Assembly (NCBI GenBank): GCA_002746295.2
Contig: NVWS02000115.1
Coordinates: 1-39,064, forward strand
Length of the DNA stretch: 39,064 nt
Reading direction: 5' to 3'
Origin: Zetaproteobacteria bacterium
GTDB lineage: Bacteria > Pseudomonadota > Zetaproteobacteria > Mariprofundales > Mariprofundaceae
The position numbers and the translations under genes are program-made. The notes under the pieces were generated by a model. It saw only the letters and a program-made list of their open reading frames with translations, had not been told where the DNA came from and did not search any database. Below, one piece after another: positions 1 through 9,516 of this stretch; positions within the stretch are counted from its first letter, which is position 1, and each line of letters starts with the position of its first letter.

Positions 1-17
1 CAAGTATTAAATCACCA

Positions 18-85
18 CGTCATTCCCGAAATCTTTTATCGGGAATCTGATGATAGATCCTCGATACAAGCATTCGAGGATGACG
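18..85. repeat. 68-bp two-hairpin intergenic repeat, copy A
   Basis: The element has outer ends CGTCA and TGACG and two internal hairpins. The first is ATTCCCGA (22-29) with TCGGGAAT (39-46); the second is ATCCTCGA (57-64) with TCGAGGAT (74-81). Each loop is 9 nt. Its reverse complement matches copy B (24943-25010) at about 61 of 68 positions, with related copies at 28066-28138 and 38003-38084. It lies 72 bp past the fumC stop, so it may act as a 3' hairpin for that transcript (inference). The remaining leader of the window (86-157) shows only a weak AT-rich hairpin at about 95-115. Confidence 0.85.
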
Positions 86-157
86 ATTGGGGGATATAGA
101 AATGATAGTTCTATACTTGAATTACTATAACCCTACGCTTTGTGTGCTTTCAATAAA

Positions 158-1537
158 CTATGCTGGATGCAACATACTTGTTGGATCAAGTAATGTGTTC
201 AATTGCTCTTCATCCATAAGTTTGAGTTCCAAACAAAGTTGCCGCACCGTTTTTCCTTCTTGTACGGCTTGTTTGGCAAGTTGTGAAGCTTTGTCATAGC
301 CTATGACAGGCGCGAGTGAGGTGACCATGCTCATACTCCAAGCAATTTGTTTCTCACAAGTTTCGGCATTGCCTTGTAAACCCGCGATACATTTATCGGA
401 AAACATCATGCACGCACTGCTAAGAATCGTTTCTGATTCCAATAAATTATGTGCCATGATAGGTAGCATGACATTCAAATCCAATAAACCAGAAGCACCA
501 CCAAAAGCAATGGTGGCATCATTTCCCATCACTTGCGCGCACACTTGCGCCATGGATTCAGCAATCACGGGGTTGACCTTACCAGGCATGATGGAAGACC
601 CAGGTTGTACAGCAGGCACGGAAATTTCACCCAAACCACAACGAGGTCCCATATTTAAGATACGTACATCATTGGCAATTTTCACCAAGGAAACCGCCAA
701 TGTTTTCAAAGCCCCCGAGAGTTCAACGGCTGCATCTTGTGCCGCTTGCGCTTCAAAGTGATTTTGGGCTTCAGTGAAAGAAATACCATAGGCTGCACTC
801 AGTGTATCAGCCATGCGTGAACCAAATTCAGGATGGGTGTTCAAACCAGTGCCGACGGCTGTTCCACCTTGCGCCAATTCACATAAACGAGGCAAACAGG
901 CGGTCAGGCGTTCCATCCCCAATTCAATTTGACGCGCCCAAGATGATATTTCCTGCCCCAAGGTGATGGGTGTGGCATCCATCAGGTGGGTACGTCCAAT
1001 CTTCACCATATCCATATGTTCTTGGGCTTTATCATTAAGCTGTTGATGAAGGTGTTTTAAAGCAGGTAACAGTTGATGAACAAGCATATCTGCGGCGGCA
1101 AGATGAATTGCTGTTGGTATCACATCATTGGACGATTGCCCCATATTGATATGGTCGTTGGGGTGGATAGAAATGTTATCAGACAGTTGGGCGCAACGAT
1201 GGGCAATGACTTCATTGGCATTCATATTGGTGGATGTGCCTGAACCTGTTTGAAAAATATCTAGGACAAAATGCTCATCCCACTTGCCTTCAATGACTTC
1301 TTGGCTGGCTTGTAATATCAATGTTTCACGCGCTGGATCCAGCTTACCCAATTGCGTATTGACTTGTGCCGCTGCATATTTGATATGCCCCAATGCTTTT
1401 AGAAAAACACGAGGGAAACGTAAGCTTGAAACAGGAAAGTTGGCGACTGCCCGCGCTGTTGATGCACCATACATAGCAAGGCTAGGCACTTCCATTTCGC
1501 CCATAGAGTCGCGTTCGATACGTGTGTTTGTGGTCAT
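158..1537 (-). CDS. fumC: Fumarate hydratase, class II
   Basis: This enzyme interconverts fumarate and L-malate in the TCA cycle in the cytoplasm, without an iron-sulfur cluster. The 459 residues match the usual class II length of about 460-467. Visible motifs are TGSGTSTNMN near 97-106, GRTHLMDATP at 181-190 with the catalytic-region histidine H184, and the family signature GSSIMPGKVNP at 313-323, whose serine lies in the mobile active-site loop. The start ATG overlaps the stop of the upstream phosphatase gene in an ATGA arrangement, so the two are probably translated together. The family also includes aspartase and argininosuccinate lyase, but length and motif set favour fumarase. No clear terminator follows; repeat copy A lies downstream. 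Confidence 0.95.
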   Translation of the reverse strand: MTTNTRIERDSMGEMEVPSLAMYGASTARAVANFPVSSLRFPRVFLKALGHIKYAAAQVNTQLGKLDPARETLILQASQEVIEGKWDEHFVLDIFQTGSGTSTNMNANEVIAHRCAQLSDNISIHPNDHINMGQSSNDVIPTAIHLAAADMLVHQLLPALKHLHQQLNDKAQEHMDMVKIGRTHLMDATPITLGQEISSWARQIELGMERLTACLPRLCELAQGGTAVGTGLNTHPEFGSRMADTLSAAYGISFTEAQNHFEAQAAQDAAVELSGALKTLAVSLVKIANDVRILNMGPRCGLGEISVPAVQPGSSIMPGKVNPVIAESMAQVCAQVMGNDATIAFGGASGLLDLNVMLPIMAHNLLESETILSSACMMFSDKCIAGLQGNAETCEKQIAWSMSMVTSLAPVIGYDKASQLAKQAVQEGKTVRQLCLELKLMDEEQLNTLLDPTSMLHPA

Positions 1538-3174
1538 GGATGTGTTTCCTCTAAGTTTTGATTTCGCTGTAAGAATAAAATGGTGACATCATCATCGGCG
1601 GCAAGTTCACCAAAGGTGTTGAGTTCATGTTGTAAGTCAGAAGTCCAAGCATCACTATGTTCATGCTGAATCAACCATTCCCGTAAACGGGCTTCCCCAT
1701 ATAAGGCTTGCGTTTGATGTTGGCGAGCTTCACTCACACCATCACTATACATGAATAGCAGTTCTTTTTCTTGAATCTGATAGTGTTGACTGGGAAAGGA
1801 TAAGCCATCTTGTAAACCCATGGGCGGAGCAACGGCAGGTAGCTTTTCAATATGTCCATCCAAACAACACAAGACAGGCACATGCCCAGCATTGATCCAT
1901 GTTAAATCATGGGTGTTGGTGTTTAAATCTGCCATAAATAGTGTGATGAAACGCCCGCCTGTCAGTGTTTCACAAAGGCTGTGGTTGATGTAATCCGCAG
2001 CTTTTTCAAGTGAAAGGTTCAAATATGCCAAGGCATGAAATGTAGCGCGTAAATTGGCAACGCTTAAGGCAGCGGGGTAGCCCTTGCCTGAAACGTCCGC
2101 AACGATAAGCCAGATATGTCCATTGGGCAGTAAAATATGATCGTAATAATCGCCACCTACAACTTGGCAACTTTGTTGAAATGCTTGGAGTTGATAATGG
2201 GGAATAACGGGTGTTTTTTGAGGTAACATGGCTTGATGTATATCCGTGGCGACTTCAAGGTTTTGTTTGAGATCTTCACGTTCTTTTAGCCCTGTGAATG
2301 CCATATTGATGCCTTGTGATAACACACCAAACTCATCATCAAGTAAAATAGGGGTGGGTTGGTCAAATTGCCCTTGATGTAAGCGTTGGAGCGCAGCTGA
2401 TAGGGTGTTCATGATGCGTTGAATGATTTGCCCAATGACGAAGGTGAGCCATGTACCTGCAAGTAAGAGGGATAAACAAAGAATTCCCGCTTGTAAAAGG
2501 ATAAAATGGCGTTCAACCACTGTATCTGTGCCAAGAATAAGATAAACAAAAAGTGCCAAAATACTCACGGGCATGGCACTGGTGATGAGGAAAATAATCC
2601 AAGGACGTTTGGAAACCTTGCTCCATGAAATAAGATGATCATCTGCATGCAAGCTGTGCATAAACAAGCCTTTTGCCGAGAGTAACTGACGGATACGTGC
2701 GGCGTAAGCAAGGGTCATTGCGAGTGCGACCGAAGGTGCTAAAAAACCAACGCCATAAATGAGACTTAGTGCCAATGATAACAGCATGCGCGGTGTCATA
2801 TCGCTATGGCTCATCATATTGCCGATACTGAGTACCGTGATGAGGTAAAAAGCACACATTAAACCCGCCGTCAGAAACCCATTCAATGCGCGACGCGGTA
2901 ATAAAGTGATGGCATGTTCAAGGTAGTGTTTGGAACGTGTGGAGGAGGCTTTGAAATAAGGTAAAGCACGGCGTATGGGGCGGTGTACCCAAATTGCAGC
3001 GGTGATAAAAACAGTGGCAAATACAACAGAGTCAATGACCGATAGCCACCAAGGGATGGCAATGGATGCAACATTTCCAGAGGAACGCATCAGCCACTGT
3101 GCCATGATAAACATGGCAAACAATGGCCAAAATTGAAGCATAAAACGCCAGCATGATAGTTTTGATTTCAACAT
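1534..3174 (-). CDS. Membrane-anchored HAMP-SpoIIE/PP2C serine phosphatase
   Basis: This is a predicted inner-membrane protein phosphatase of the RsbU/SpoIIE type (546 aa). About six hydrophobic segments lie near residues 12-29, 48-64, 98-117, 130-155, 191-213 and 224-247. A HAMP linker (about 248-300) and a PP2C-like domain (about 336-540) follow. Metal-binding motifs are present: GGDYYD at 340-345, ADVSGKG at 359-365, MYSDGVSEA at 475-483 and a C-terminal DDVTILFL. In the family such enzymes dephosphorylate anti-sigma-factor antagonists, but no antagonist or anti-sigma gene is nearby, so the target is unknown. It follows dapB by 33 bp and overlaps fumC by 4 bp. No good Shine-Dalgarno precedes the chosen ATG, so a slightly internal start is possible. 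Confidence 0.85.
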   Translation of the reverse strand: MLKSKLSCWRFMLQFWPLFAMFIMAQWLMRSSGNVASIAIPWWLSVIDSVVFATVFITAAIWVHRPIRRALPYFKASSTRSKHYLEHAITLLPRRALNGFLTAGLMCAFYLITVLSIGNMMSHSDMTPRMLLSLALSLIYGVGFLAPSVALAMTLAYAARIRQLLSAKGLFMHSLHADDHLISWSKVSKRPWIIFLITSAMPVSILALFVYLILGTDTVVERHFILLQAGILCLSLLLAGTWLTFVIGQIIQRIMNTLSAALQRLHQGQFDQPTPILLDDEFGVLSQGINMAFTGLKEREDLKQNLEVATDIHQAMLPQKTPVIPHYQLQAFQQSCQVVGGDYYDHILLPNGHIWLIVADVSGKGYPAALSVANLRATFHALAYLNLSLEKAADYINHSLCETLTGGRFITLFMADLNTNTHDLTWINAGHVPVLCCLDGHIEKLPAVAPPMGLQDGLSFPSQHYQIQEKELLFMYSDGVSEARQHQTQALYGEARLREWLIQHEHSDAWTSDLQHELNTFGELAADDDVTILFLQRNQNLEETHP

Positions 3175-3207
3175 GCTGGCAAGTGTAGCTTAGTTGGGTT
3201 GTTCTGT

Positions 3208-4014
3208 TTAACGGCTTTTGAGTTGCAAGACATCTTGCATATCATACCAGCCCTTGTTCTGATCCATTGTCCAGCTTGCTGCGCGTACTGCACCCTTGGC
3301 AAACACAATGCGATCTTGTGCAAAATGACTGATTTCAATGCGTTCTTCATCTGCAATAAACATGGCTTTGTGATCGCCAACGATATTACCGCCACGTGCA
3401 ACGGAAAAACCGATCGTTCCAGCTTTACGTGCGCCAGTGATGCCTTCACGACCATATACAGCCATATCATCCAACGCTACATCACGACCTTCTGCCAAAG
3501 CACGACCCATTGCCAAGGCTGTACCCGATGGAGCATCCACCTTATGTTTGTGATGGGCTTCATAAATTTCAGCATCATAATCAGCACCCAATACTTGGGC
3601 AGCCTGTTGAATAAGACTTAAAGCTAAATTGACACCCACCGAATAGTTGGCAGCCATCACAACCGATGTGTTGCTGAGTGTTTGATGAAGTTTCTCTATT
3701 TGACGATCTTCAAAGCCCGTTGTACCAATGACCATCTTCATGGCATGATCAGCCACAAAATTTGCATGTTCTAAACAAGCTTCTGGCGCAGTAAAATCAA
3801 TCAGTACATCAGCTTTTTCACATTGGGATAAACAATTGACCAAATTCACCCCCAATGCGCCAATACCTGCCAAATTGCCCGCATCAGTCCCCAGTAATGG
3901 TGAGTTTGGACGTTCTGTTGCTCCAACCAATTCGGTATCTTCACACGCATCCACAGCTTTAACCAACATGCGTCCCATACGTCCTGAAGCACCTGTTATA
4001 ATGATTCGAATCAT
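3208..4014 (-). CDS. dapB: 4-hydroxy-tetrahydrodipicolinate reductase
   Basis: DapB reduces 4-hydroxy-tetrahydrodipicolinate with NAD(P)H in the diaminopimelate/lysine pathway, feeding peptidoglycan synthesis. The 268 residues are typical. The dinucleotide-binding GASGRMG is at 8-14, GTTG at 97-100, and the substrate and catalytic signature HHKHKVDAPSGTA at 154-166 is intact. The start codon overlaps the dnaJ stop as ATGA. Linkage to dnaJ is seen in other proteobacteria and suggests cotranscription from the grpE promoter or readthrough from dnaJ. The next gene, a phosphatase, begins 33 bp after the dapB stop. Confidence 0.96.
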   Translation of the reverse strand: MIRIIITGASGRMGRMLVKAVDACEDTELVGATERPNSPLLGTDAGNLAGIGALGVNLVNCLSQCEKADVLIDFTAPEACLEHANFVADHAMKMVIGTTGFEDRQIEKLHQTLSNTSVVMAANYSVGVNLALSLIQQAAQVLGADYDAEIYEAHHKHKVDAPSGTALAMGRALAEGRDVALDDMAVYGREGITGARKAGTIGFSVARGGNIVGDHKAMFIADEERIEISHFAQDRIVFAKGAVRAASWTMDQNKGWYDMQDVLQLKSR

Positions 4015-5153
4015 TTTATATCTCCTGCCAAATCATCCCAAAAGTTTTTCACTTTACCCAAAAAAGAATGGCGTTCAGGGTAGACTTCATCACCTGTCTC
4101 AATGGCAAATTTTTGTAAGGCTTCTTTTTGTGCGTCCGATAATTTTTTGGGTACAGCAATGTTCACGCGCACATATAAATCACCCGTTTGATGGGTACGA
4201 ACATCGGGAACACCTTCACCACGCAAACGGAAAGTTCGACCTCCCTCAGTGCCAGCAGGAATGCGAATTTTTATTTTTCCTGTCAGTGTTGGTGCATCAA
4301 TTTCAGCCCCCAAGACTGCTTGCGGGAAAGTAATGGGCATATTGCAGTGTAAATCAGCACCATCACGTTCAAAAATAGCATGTTCTTTGAGGGTGACGAC
4401 AACATATAAATCACCAGAAGACCCGCCATGTTCACCCACTTCACCTTCACCAGAAACACGCACTTGCGCGCCATCATACACACCTTTTGGTATTTTAATT
4501 TTTAAATCTTTGGTGACACGTTTGCGTCCAGTACCACCGCAGGTGACACAGGGAGATTCGATTTTTTTACCTTGACCATGACAAGCGGGACAAGTCCGAC
4601 GTACGGCAAAAAAACCTTGCTGCATTTGAACTTGACCATGACCACCACAGGTGTTACATGGTACAGGATGTGTGCCTGCGCGAGCACCAGAACCCCCACA
4701 TGTATCACAATGTTCATGTTTGGGAATATCCAGTGATACTTCTTTGCCCGTGGCGGCCTCTTCCAAACTTAATTCAAGGTCATAACGCAAATCTGCGCCG
4801 CGATTGCCTTGTTGACCACCACCCGCGCCACCAAACATATTGCCAAAGACATCACCAAAAAGGTCCCCAAAATCACGGTAGGCATGGGAATCTTGGAAAC
4901 CACCTGCACCAAATCCACCCATTTGAGCATCCACACCCGCATGACCATACTGATTATAACGGGAGCGTTTATCATCATCCGATAACACTTCATAAGCCTC
5001 GGTGACTTCACGAAAATTTGCCGCAGCACTTTCATTATCAGGATTGCGATCGGGATGGTATTTCATGGCAAGTTTGCGGTAAGCTTTCTTGACCATATTG
5101 GTATCGGCATCTTTATTGATGCCTAAAACTTCATAATAATCTCGTTGTGACAC
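4011..5153 (-). CDS. dnaJ: Chaperone DnaJ (Hsp40)
   Basis: DnaJ delivers unfolded clients to DnaK and stimulates its ATPase. The 380 residues show the full type I layout: J domain at 1-70 with HPD at 33-35, a Gly/Phe-rich linker at about 78-118, and four zinc-binding CxxCxGxG repeats at 149-209. Two C-terminal beta domains and the dimerisation tail follow. It lies 115 bp after dnaK with a terminator-like hairpin between them, so it may be expressed at a lower level than dnaK. Its stop overlaps the dapB start by four bases. Confidence 0.97.
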   Translation of the reverse strand: MSQRDYYEVLGINKDADTNMVKKAYRKLAMKYHPDRNPDNESAAANFREVTEAYEVLSDDDKRSRYNQYGHAGVDAQMGGFGAGGFQDSHAYRDFGDLFGDVFGNMFGGAGGGQQGNRGADLRYDLELSLEEAATGKEVSLDIPKHEHCDTCGGSGARAGTHPVPCNTCGGHGQVQMQQGFFAVRRTCPACHGQGKKIESPCVTCGGTGRKRVTKDLKIKIPKGVYDGAQVRVSGEGEVGEHGGSSGDLYVVVTLKEHAIFERDGADLHCNMPITFPQAVLGAEIDAPTLTGKIKIRIPAGTEGGRTFRLRGEGVPDVRTHQTGDLYVRVNIAVPKKLSDAQKEALQKFAIETGDEVYPERHSFLGKVKNFWDDLAGDIK

Positions 5154-5198
5154 TGGCTAACTCCACACTTATTAAACTTTTTCTATGTCTTGAACGAC

Positions 5199-5232
5199 AA
5201 AAAGGGAGCAAAACACAAGTGCCTGCCCCCTT
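5199..5232 (-). terminator. Terminator-like hairpin between dnaK and dnaJ
   Basis: Read on the minus strand, AAGGGGGC pairs with GCTCCCTT over 8 bp with one G-U pair. The loop is 15 nt and a run of five T follows. It starts 36 nt after the dnaK stop and ends about 45 nt before dnaJ. It could be a partial terminator that sets the dnaK:dnaJ ratio, since dnaJ shows no obvious promoter of its own. The long loop weakens the call. Confidence 0.5.
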
Positions 5233-5268
5233 CTTTATCAATATAACTTTTAAGTCATATAAAAATAC

Positions 5269-7218
5269 TTACTTCTTATCATCCACCACTTCTGCATCAA
5301 GAATGTCCGCATCCACAATATCAGATTTCTTTGATGCTGTATTGGATGCTGCCGCTTCAGGCGCTGCGCTTGCTGCACCACCACCTGCTTCAGAAGTCGC
5401 TTGTTGTTCAGCTTGCATCTTTTGATAGACGGCTTCACCCAACTTCTGTGATTTCTCACCCAAGTTTTCTTCTGCCTTTTTAATCGCTTCGATATCAGAA
5501 CCTGCCAACGCTGTTTTCAACGCTGCCATCGCTGTTTCAATCGAAGTTTTGATATCAGCATCCACAGCATCACCATTTTCTTTCAATGATTTTTCAGTGG
5601 CATAATACATTTGATCCGCACGATTACGTGTTTCAATATTTTCTTTGGCTTGTGCATCTTCATCAGCATGCGCTTCTGCATCTTGTTTCATGCGTTCAAT
5701 TTCTTCTTCGGACAAACCAGATCCAGATTCGATACGAATGGACGTTTCTTTGCCAGTACCTTTATCTTTGGCATGCACATGAATGATACCATTGGCATCA
5801 ATATCAAAGGTGACTTCAATTTGCGGCGTACCCCGTGCTGCTGGCGCAATACCTTCGAGGTTGAACAGGCCCATTTCTTTGTTGGCAGAAAAAATTTCAC
5901 GTTCACCTTGAGCGATTTTAATGGTGACCGCAGACTGGTTATCGGCTGCCGTCGTATAGGTTTGGCTCTTCTTGGTTGGGATGGTGGTGTTTTTATCAAT
6001 AATTTTATTGAACAAACCACCTTCCACTTCAATGCCCAATGACAGTGGTGTGACATCCAATAACAATACGTCCGTCACATCGCCCGTAAGAATTGCGCCT
6101 TGAATGCCTGCACCAATGGCCACGACTTCATCAGGATTCACACCTTTATGGGGTTCTTTACCAAAAAACGCTTCTACTTTTTGTTGCACCAATGGCATCC
6201 GTGTTTGACCACCCACCAACACCACGTCATGAATTTCAGAGGCTTTCACACCCGCATCTTTCAATGCCTGTTTGCAGGGTTCCATCGAACGCTCAACCAA
6301 ATCACCCACCAAAGATTCAAACTTGGCACGGGTAATTTTCACCAATAAATGTTTAGGACCTGAAGCATCGGCGGTGATGAATGGTAAATTCACTTCGGTT
6401 TGCTGCGCTGAAGAAAGCTCAATCTTGGCTTTTTCAGCCGCTTCACGCAGACGTTGCAATGCCAATTTATCTTTTAATAAATCCACACCATGTTCTTTTT
6501 TGAATTCTTCAGCCAAATATTTAATCAATACTTGATCAAAATCTTCACCGCCCAAGAATGTATCGCCATTGGTGGCTTTCACTTCAAACACGCCATCACC
6601 GATTTCAAGAATGGATACATCAAAGGTACCACCACCCAAATCATACACAGCAATCAAATGATTTTCTTCGGTTTTATCCAAACCATACGCCAATGCCGCC
6701 GCCGTTGGTTCATTGACAATACGCAACACATTCAAACCCGCAATAGCACCTGCATCTTTGGTCGCTTGACGTTGTGAATCATTGAAATACGCAGGCACAG
6801 TAATCACTGCATCGGTGACTTTTTCACCCAAGTAATCTTCAGCCGTTGATTTCATTTTTTGCAAGGTAATGGCAGAAATTTCCTGTGGACTCATTTTCTT
6901 GCCATTCGCTTCAACCCAAGCATCACCGTTATCAGCAGCAACAATCGGATAAGATACCAATTCATGATGATGCTTGGTTTCTTTTGAATCAAATTTGCGA
7001 CCAATCAAACGTTTTACCGCATAAAAAGTGTTATCAGGGTTGGTGACCATTTGACGTTTTGCTGCCGCACCCACCAAACGTTCGTCGCCAGTAAACGCGA
7101 CTACCGATGGGGTTGTATTATCACCTTCACTGTTGGGAATCACTTTATGCGTATCACCTTCCATGACCGATACACATGAGTTTGTTGTTCCTAAATCAAT
7201 ACCAATGACTTTTGCCAT
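5269..7218 (-). CDS. dnaK: Chaperone DnaK (Hsp70)
   Basis: DnaK is the ATP-dependent cytoplasmic Hsp70 that works with DnaJ and GrpE. The 649 residues carry all expected signatures: the N-terminal phosphate loop [13 protein letters not shown] at about 6-18, [12 protein letters not shown] near 193-204, and [14 protein letters not shown] near 331-344. A substrate-binding domain, a helical lid and a low-complexity Ala/Ser-rich tail ending in EVVDDKK follow, similar to the EEVKDKK-type ends of proteobacterial DnaK. A GGAGA Shine-Dalgarno lies 6 nt before the ATG. grpE ends 99 bp upstream on the same strand, and no strong promoter is evident in that gap. Confidence 0.98.
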   Translation of the reverse strand: MAKVIGIDLGTTNSCVSVMEGDTHKVIPNSEGDNTTPSVVAFTGDERLVGAAAKRQMVTNPDNTFYAVKRLIGRKFDSKETKHHHELVSYPIVAADNGDAWVEANGKKMSPQEISAITLQKMKSTAEDYLGEKVTDAVITVPAYFNDSQRQATKDAGAIAGLNVLRIVNEPTAAALAYGLDKTEENHLIAVYDLGGGTFDVSILEIGDGVFEVKATNGDTFLGGEDFDQVLIKYLAEEFKKEHGVDLLKDKLALQRLREAAEKAKIELSSAQQTEVNLPFITADASGPKHLLVKITRAKFESLVGDLVERSMEPCKQALKDAGVKASEIHDVVLVGGQTRMPLVQQKVEAFFGKEPHKGVNPDEVVAIGAGIQGAILTGDVTDVLLLDVTPLSLGIEVEGGLFNKIIDKNTTIPTKKSQTYTTAADNQSAVTIKIAQGEREIFSANKEMGLFNLEGIAPAARGTPQIEVTFDIDANGIIHVHAKDKGTGKETSIRIESGSGLSEEEIERMKQDAEAHADEDAQAKENIETRNRADQMYYATEKSLKENGDAVDADIKTSIETAMAALKTALAGSDIEAIKKAEENLGEKSQKLGEAVYQKMQAEQQATSEAGGGAASAAPEAAASNTASKKSDIVDADILDAEVVDDKK

Positions 7219-7317
7219 GTTTACTCTCCTACTACTTTAGCTTGTTTAAATATTTTTTTCTTACGCTTTATATGGGGAAGCTTGGGATTGCTTTCAACCC
7301 CTTTGAAAATCTACTGT

Positions 7318-7866
7318 TTATTTCCCGCTTGACACCAAGACTTGAGCTGGGCGAATTAAACGACCATTCAATGTATAACCTGCACAATGCTGGTTAATCA
7401 CGATGCCTTCGGGTTCATCGGATGGCATTTTTGACAAGGCTTCATGTTTATGTGGATCAAAATTTTCACCAACAGCATCAATGCGTTCAACATTAAACTT
7501 GCCCATCATACCATGCCATGAATCCAAGGTGCGTTGAATACCATCACGCAAGGCTTCTTCCTGACCTTCTTCCACGGTTAAAGCACGTTCAAGGTTGTCC
7601 ACCACATTCAATAGAGAAACGGCAAATTTCTCAACGGCAAATTTTCGTGCATCGACCACTTCACGGGCTGTACGTTTACGTAAATTATCCATTTCAGCAT
7701 GTTGGCGAAGTAATTTGTCATTGAGTTCATTGACTTCGCTTTGCAAAGCTTCTAAAGGGTCAACGGGATCGCCTTCTTCATCCAAGGTTAGGGTTTCTTC
7801 TTCCACGGCTTCTGTGTTGTCTAGCTCTTGTTCTTCAATATCTTGTTGTTGATCTTTTTCACTCAC
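7318..7866 (-). CDS. grpE: Nucleotide exchange factor GrpE
   Basis: GrpE releases ADP from DnaK. The protein has an acidic low-complexity N-terminus, a long coiled coil with the segment LLRQHAEMDNLRKRTARE, and a C-terminal beta domain ending in the conserved GYTLNGRLIRPAQVLVS. A longer frame opens with TTG at 7872, but that codon directly abuts the GGAGG. The GTG at 7866 has GGAGG with an ideal 6-nt spacer and is chosen, giving 182 aa. It is the first gene after a good promoter at 7897-7925 and heads the chaperone run. Confidence 0.95.
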   Translation of the reverse strand: MSEKDQQQDIEEQELDNTEAVEEETLTLDEEGDPVDPLEALQSEVNELNDKLLRQHAEMDNLRKRTAREVVDARKFAVEKFAVSLLNVVDNLERALTVEEGQEEALRDGIQRTLDSWHGMMGKFNVERIDAVGENFDPHKHEALSKMPSDEPEGIVINQHCAGYTLNGRLIRPAQVLVSSGK

Positions 7867-7896
7867 CAGCAACCTCCAATTCTTTCAATGCTTGTT

Positions 7897-7925
7897 TGTA
7901 TAAGGTTGCTTATGGGGCGTTTCAA
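7897..7925 (-). promoter_or_regulatory. Promoter of the grpE-dnaK run
   Basis: On the minus strand there is TTGAAA (7920-7925), a 17-nt spacer and TATACA (7897-7902), placing a start site about 25 nt before grpE. The same -35 reads CTTGAAA, the sigma-32 heat-shock consensus. A CCCCAT box also occurs, but only 2 nt after it, which is too close for a sigma-32 -10. A vegetative promoter is the better reading. Confidence 0.55.
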
Positions 7926-7944
7926 GCCCTCTTACTGACAAAAA

Positions 7945-9303
7945 TTAAAGTAGGAATATAGTAGCTAGACCTAAGAATGTAAGAAAACCAACAATATCAG
8001 TGACGGTTGTAAGAATGGTGCCAGAAGCCAAGGCTGGATCAATTTTTAGGCGTTGCAGGGTGAGTGGAATCAAGGATCCAGCCAAGCCTGCGGCACATAA
8101 ATTGGTGAACATGGCAGCAGCGATGACCAAGCCCAATGATAAACCATAATGCGGAAACCAAAATGAAACAATAAGACCAATCAAGCAGGCAAAACTCATG
8201 CCTGTGAGTAAACCCACGGTGGTTTCCTTCCATAAAACACGCTTTGCATTGCTATAAGTCACACGTCCAAGGGCGATACCACGTACAATCACTGTCAATG
8301 TTTGCGTGCCTGCAATACCACCCATGCTTGCTACAATGGGCATCAATACAGCCAAGGCAACAATTTGAGAAATGGTCGCTTCAAATTGTGCAATGACAAC
8401 AGAGGCAAGAATGGCAGTGCATAAATTGACCATCAGCCAAACCCCACGCCGCCAAGCCGTGATACCAATAGGTTCAGAAAGATCATCTTCATCAGACAGC
8501 CCCACCAAACGATACATATCTTCGGTCGCTTCTTCTTGAATCACATCAATCACATCATCGGCAGTGATGCGTCCAATCAAAACACCATGCTCATCAATGA
8601 CAGGAACAGCCAATATATCATATTTATCAAATAATTTAGCCACCTCTTCTTGATCTTGGCTCGCCATGACGCGGGGAAAAGAAGCATCGGCAACTTCAGT
8701 AATGATTTGCTTGGGCTTTACAAATAATAAACGGTGTAAAGAAAGCGCACTGACAAAGCGATCATCATCATCCACTATATACACATAGTTGAGGTTTTCG
8801 ATGTCTTGAGACCAACGGCGCAACACCTTCATGACGCGTGCTACCGTCCAATCATGGCGAACTTTAAACAGTTCAACTTGCATCAAACCACCCGCAGTTT
8901 CCTCATTATACGCCATCAAAGGTTCAATTTCACGTCGCTCATCAGGCTCTAAGGATTCAATGACGGCATGGGCAACTTTGGCTTCAATATTTTGAAGTAA
9001 ATCGGTGGCATCATCCGAGTCTAAATGTTCAACAACATCACCAATTTCATCTGCTTTGAAATCTGCCAGCAAGTCTTCTTGCATGCCTTCGGGAAGCTCT
9101 AACAAAGTATCACCCAAAACTTTATCGGGTACATGTTTAATCAGTGCTTGCCGTTGTTCATCATTTTTACAAGATAATAATAGTTCTGCGATTTCAGCAC
9201 TGTGCATTTGAGAAAAACGCTCAACCAAGGCTTGGGGTTGAACCTTGGCAACAGATAAAGCATCGTCAGCAGAAAAAAGTGTATATTGTGTGTGGGTTGT
9301 CAT
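7945..9303 (-). CDS. mgtE: Magnesium transporter MgtE
   Basis: MgtE is a dimeric Mg2+-gated channel/transporter of the inner membrane. From the ATG at 9303 it has 452 residues, the family's usual size. Layout: MgtE N domain of acidic helical repeats (about 35-135), paired CBS domains (about 140-265), a connecting helix, then five membrane helices (about 285-450). The signature PIVASMGGIAGTQT lies in the membrane part. A TTG further upstream (9318) would add five residues, but GAGG 9 nt before the ATG supports the shorter start. The gap to birA (9304-9516) holds short repeats but no recognised Mg2+ riboswitch. Confidence 0.93.
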   Translation of the reverse strand: MTTHTQYTLFSADDALSVAKVQPQALVERFSQMHSAEIAELLLSCKNDEQRQALIKHVPDKVLGDTLLELPEGMQEDLLADFKADEIGDVVEHLDSDDATDLLQNIEAKVAHAVIESLEPDERREIEPLMAYNEETAGGLMQVELFKVRHDWTVARVMKVLRRWSQDIENLNYVYIVDDDDRFVSALSLHRLLFVKPKQIITEVADASFPRVMASQDQEEVAKLFDKYDILAVPVIDEHGVLIGRITADDVIDVIQEEATEDMYRLVGLSDEDDLSEPIGITAWRRGVWLMVNLCTAILASVVIAQFEATISQIVALAVLMPIVASMGGIAGTQTLTVIVRGIALGRVTYSNAKRVLWKETTVGLLTGMSFACLIGLIVSFWFPHYGLSLGLVIAAAMFTNLCAAGLAGSLIPLTLQRLKIDPALASGTILTTVTDIVGFLTFLGLATIFLL

Positions 9304-9349
9304 TATAAGAAACCTCAAGAAGGGTAGATATTGCGCACCTTAATACTTG

Positions 9350-9407
9350 AGAAAATACTTGCTATGTATGGCAAGAAAATACTTAAAAAATTACCCACAA
9401 GATCTTG
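9350..9407. repeat. Short direct repeats and palindrome upstream of mgtE
   Basis: AGAAAATACTT occurs at 9350-9360 and again at 9374-9384, 24 bp apart, with a third partial ATACTT at 9343-9348. A perfect 10-bp palindrome CAAGATCTTG sits at 9398-9407. The arrangement is upstream of mgtE and could bind a regulator, but no known site is recognised. Confidence 0.35.
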
Positions 9408-9516
9408 CGGATAAGTGTGTATAAATGAAAATAGATAGGTATCTTGCTAGTTTTTGATGAAGGTATGTGTGGTGCCTATTATTTGGGCAAGTGACGCGTG
9501 TTGAATGTTTATCCAC

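Noticed and set aside
7905-7926. Sigma-32 promoter from CTTGAAA and CCCCAT before grpE
   Set aside because: The boxes are 2 nt apart instead of about 13-17, so they cannot act together as a standard sigma-32 promoter.
9304-9516. Magnesium riboswitch upstream of mgtE
   Set aside because: Only short direct repeats and a 10-bp palindrome are present; no M-box-like set of long paired helices or terminator was found.
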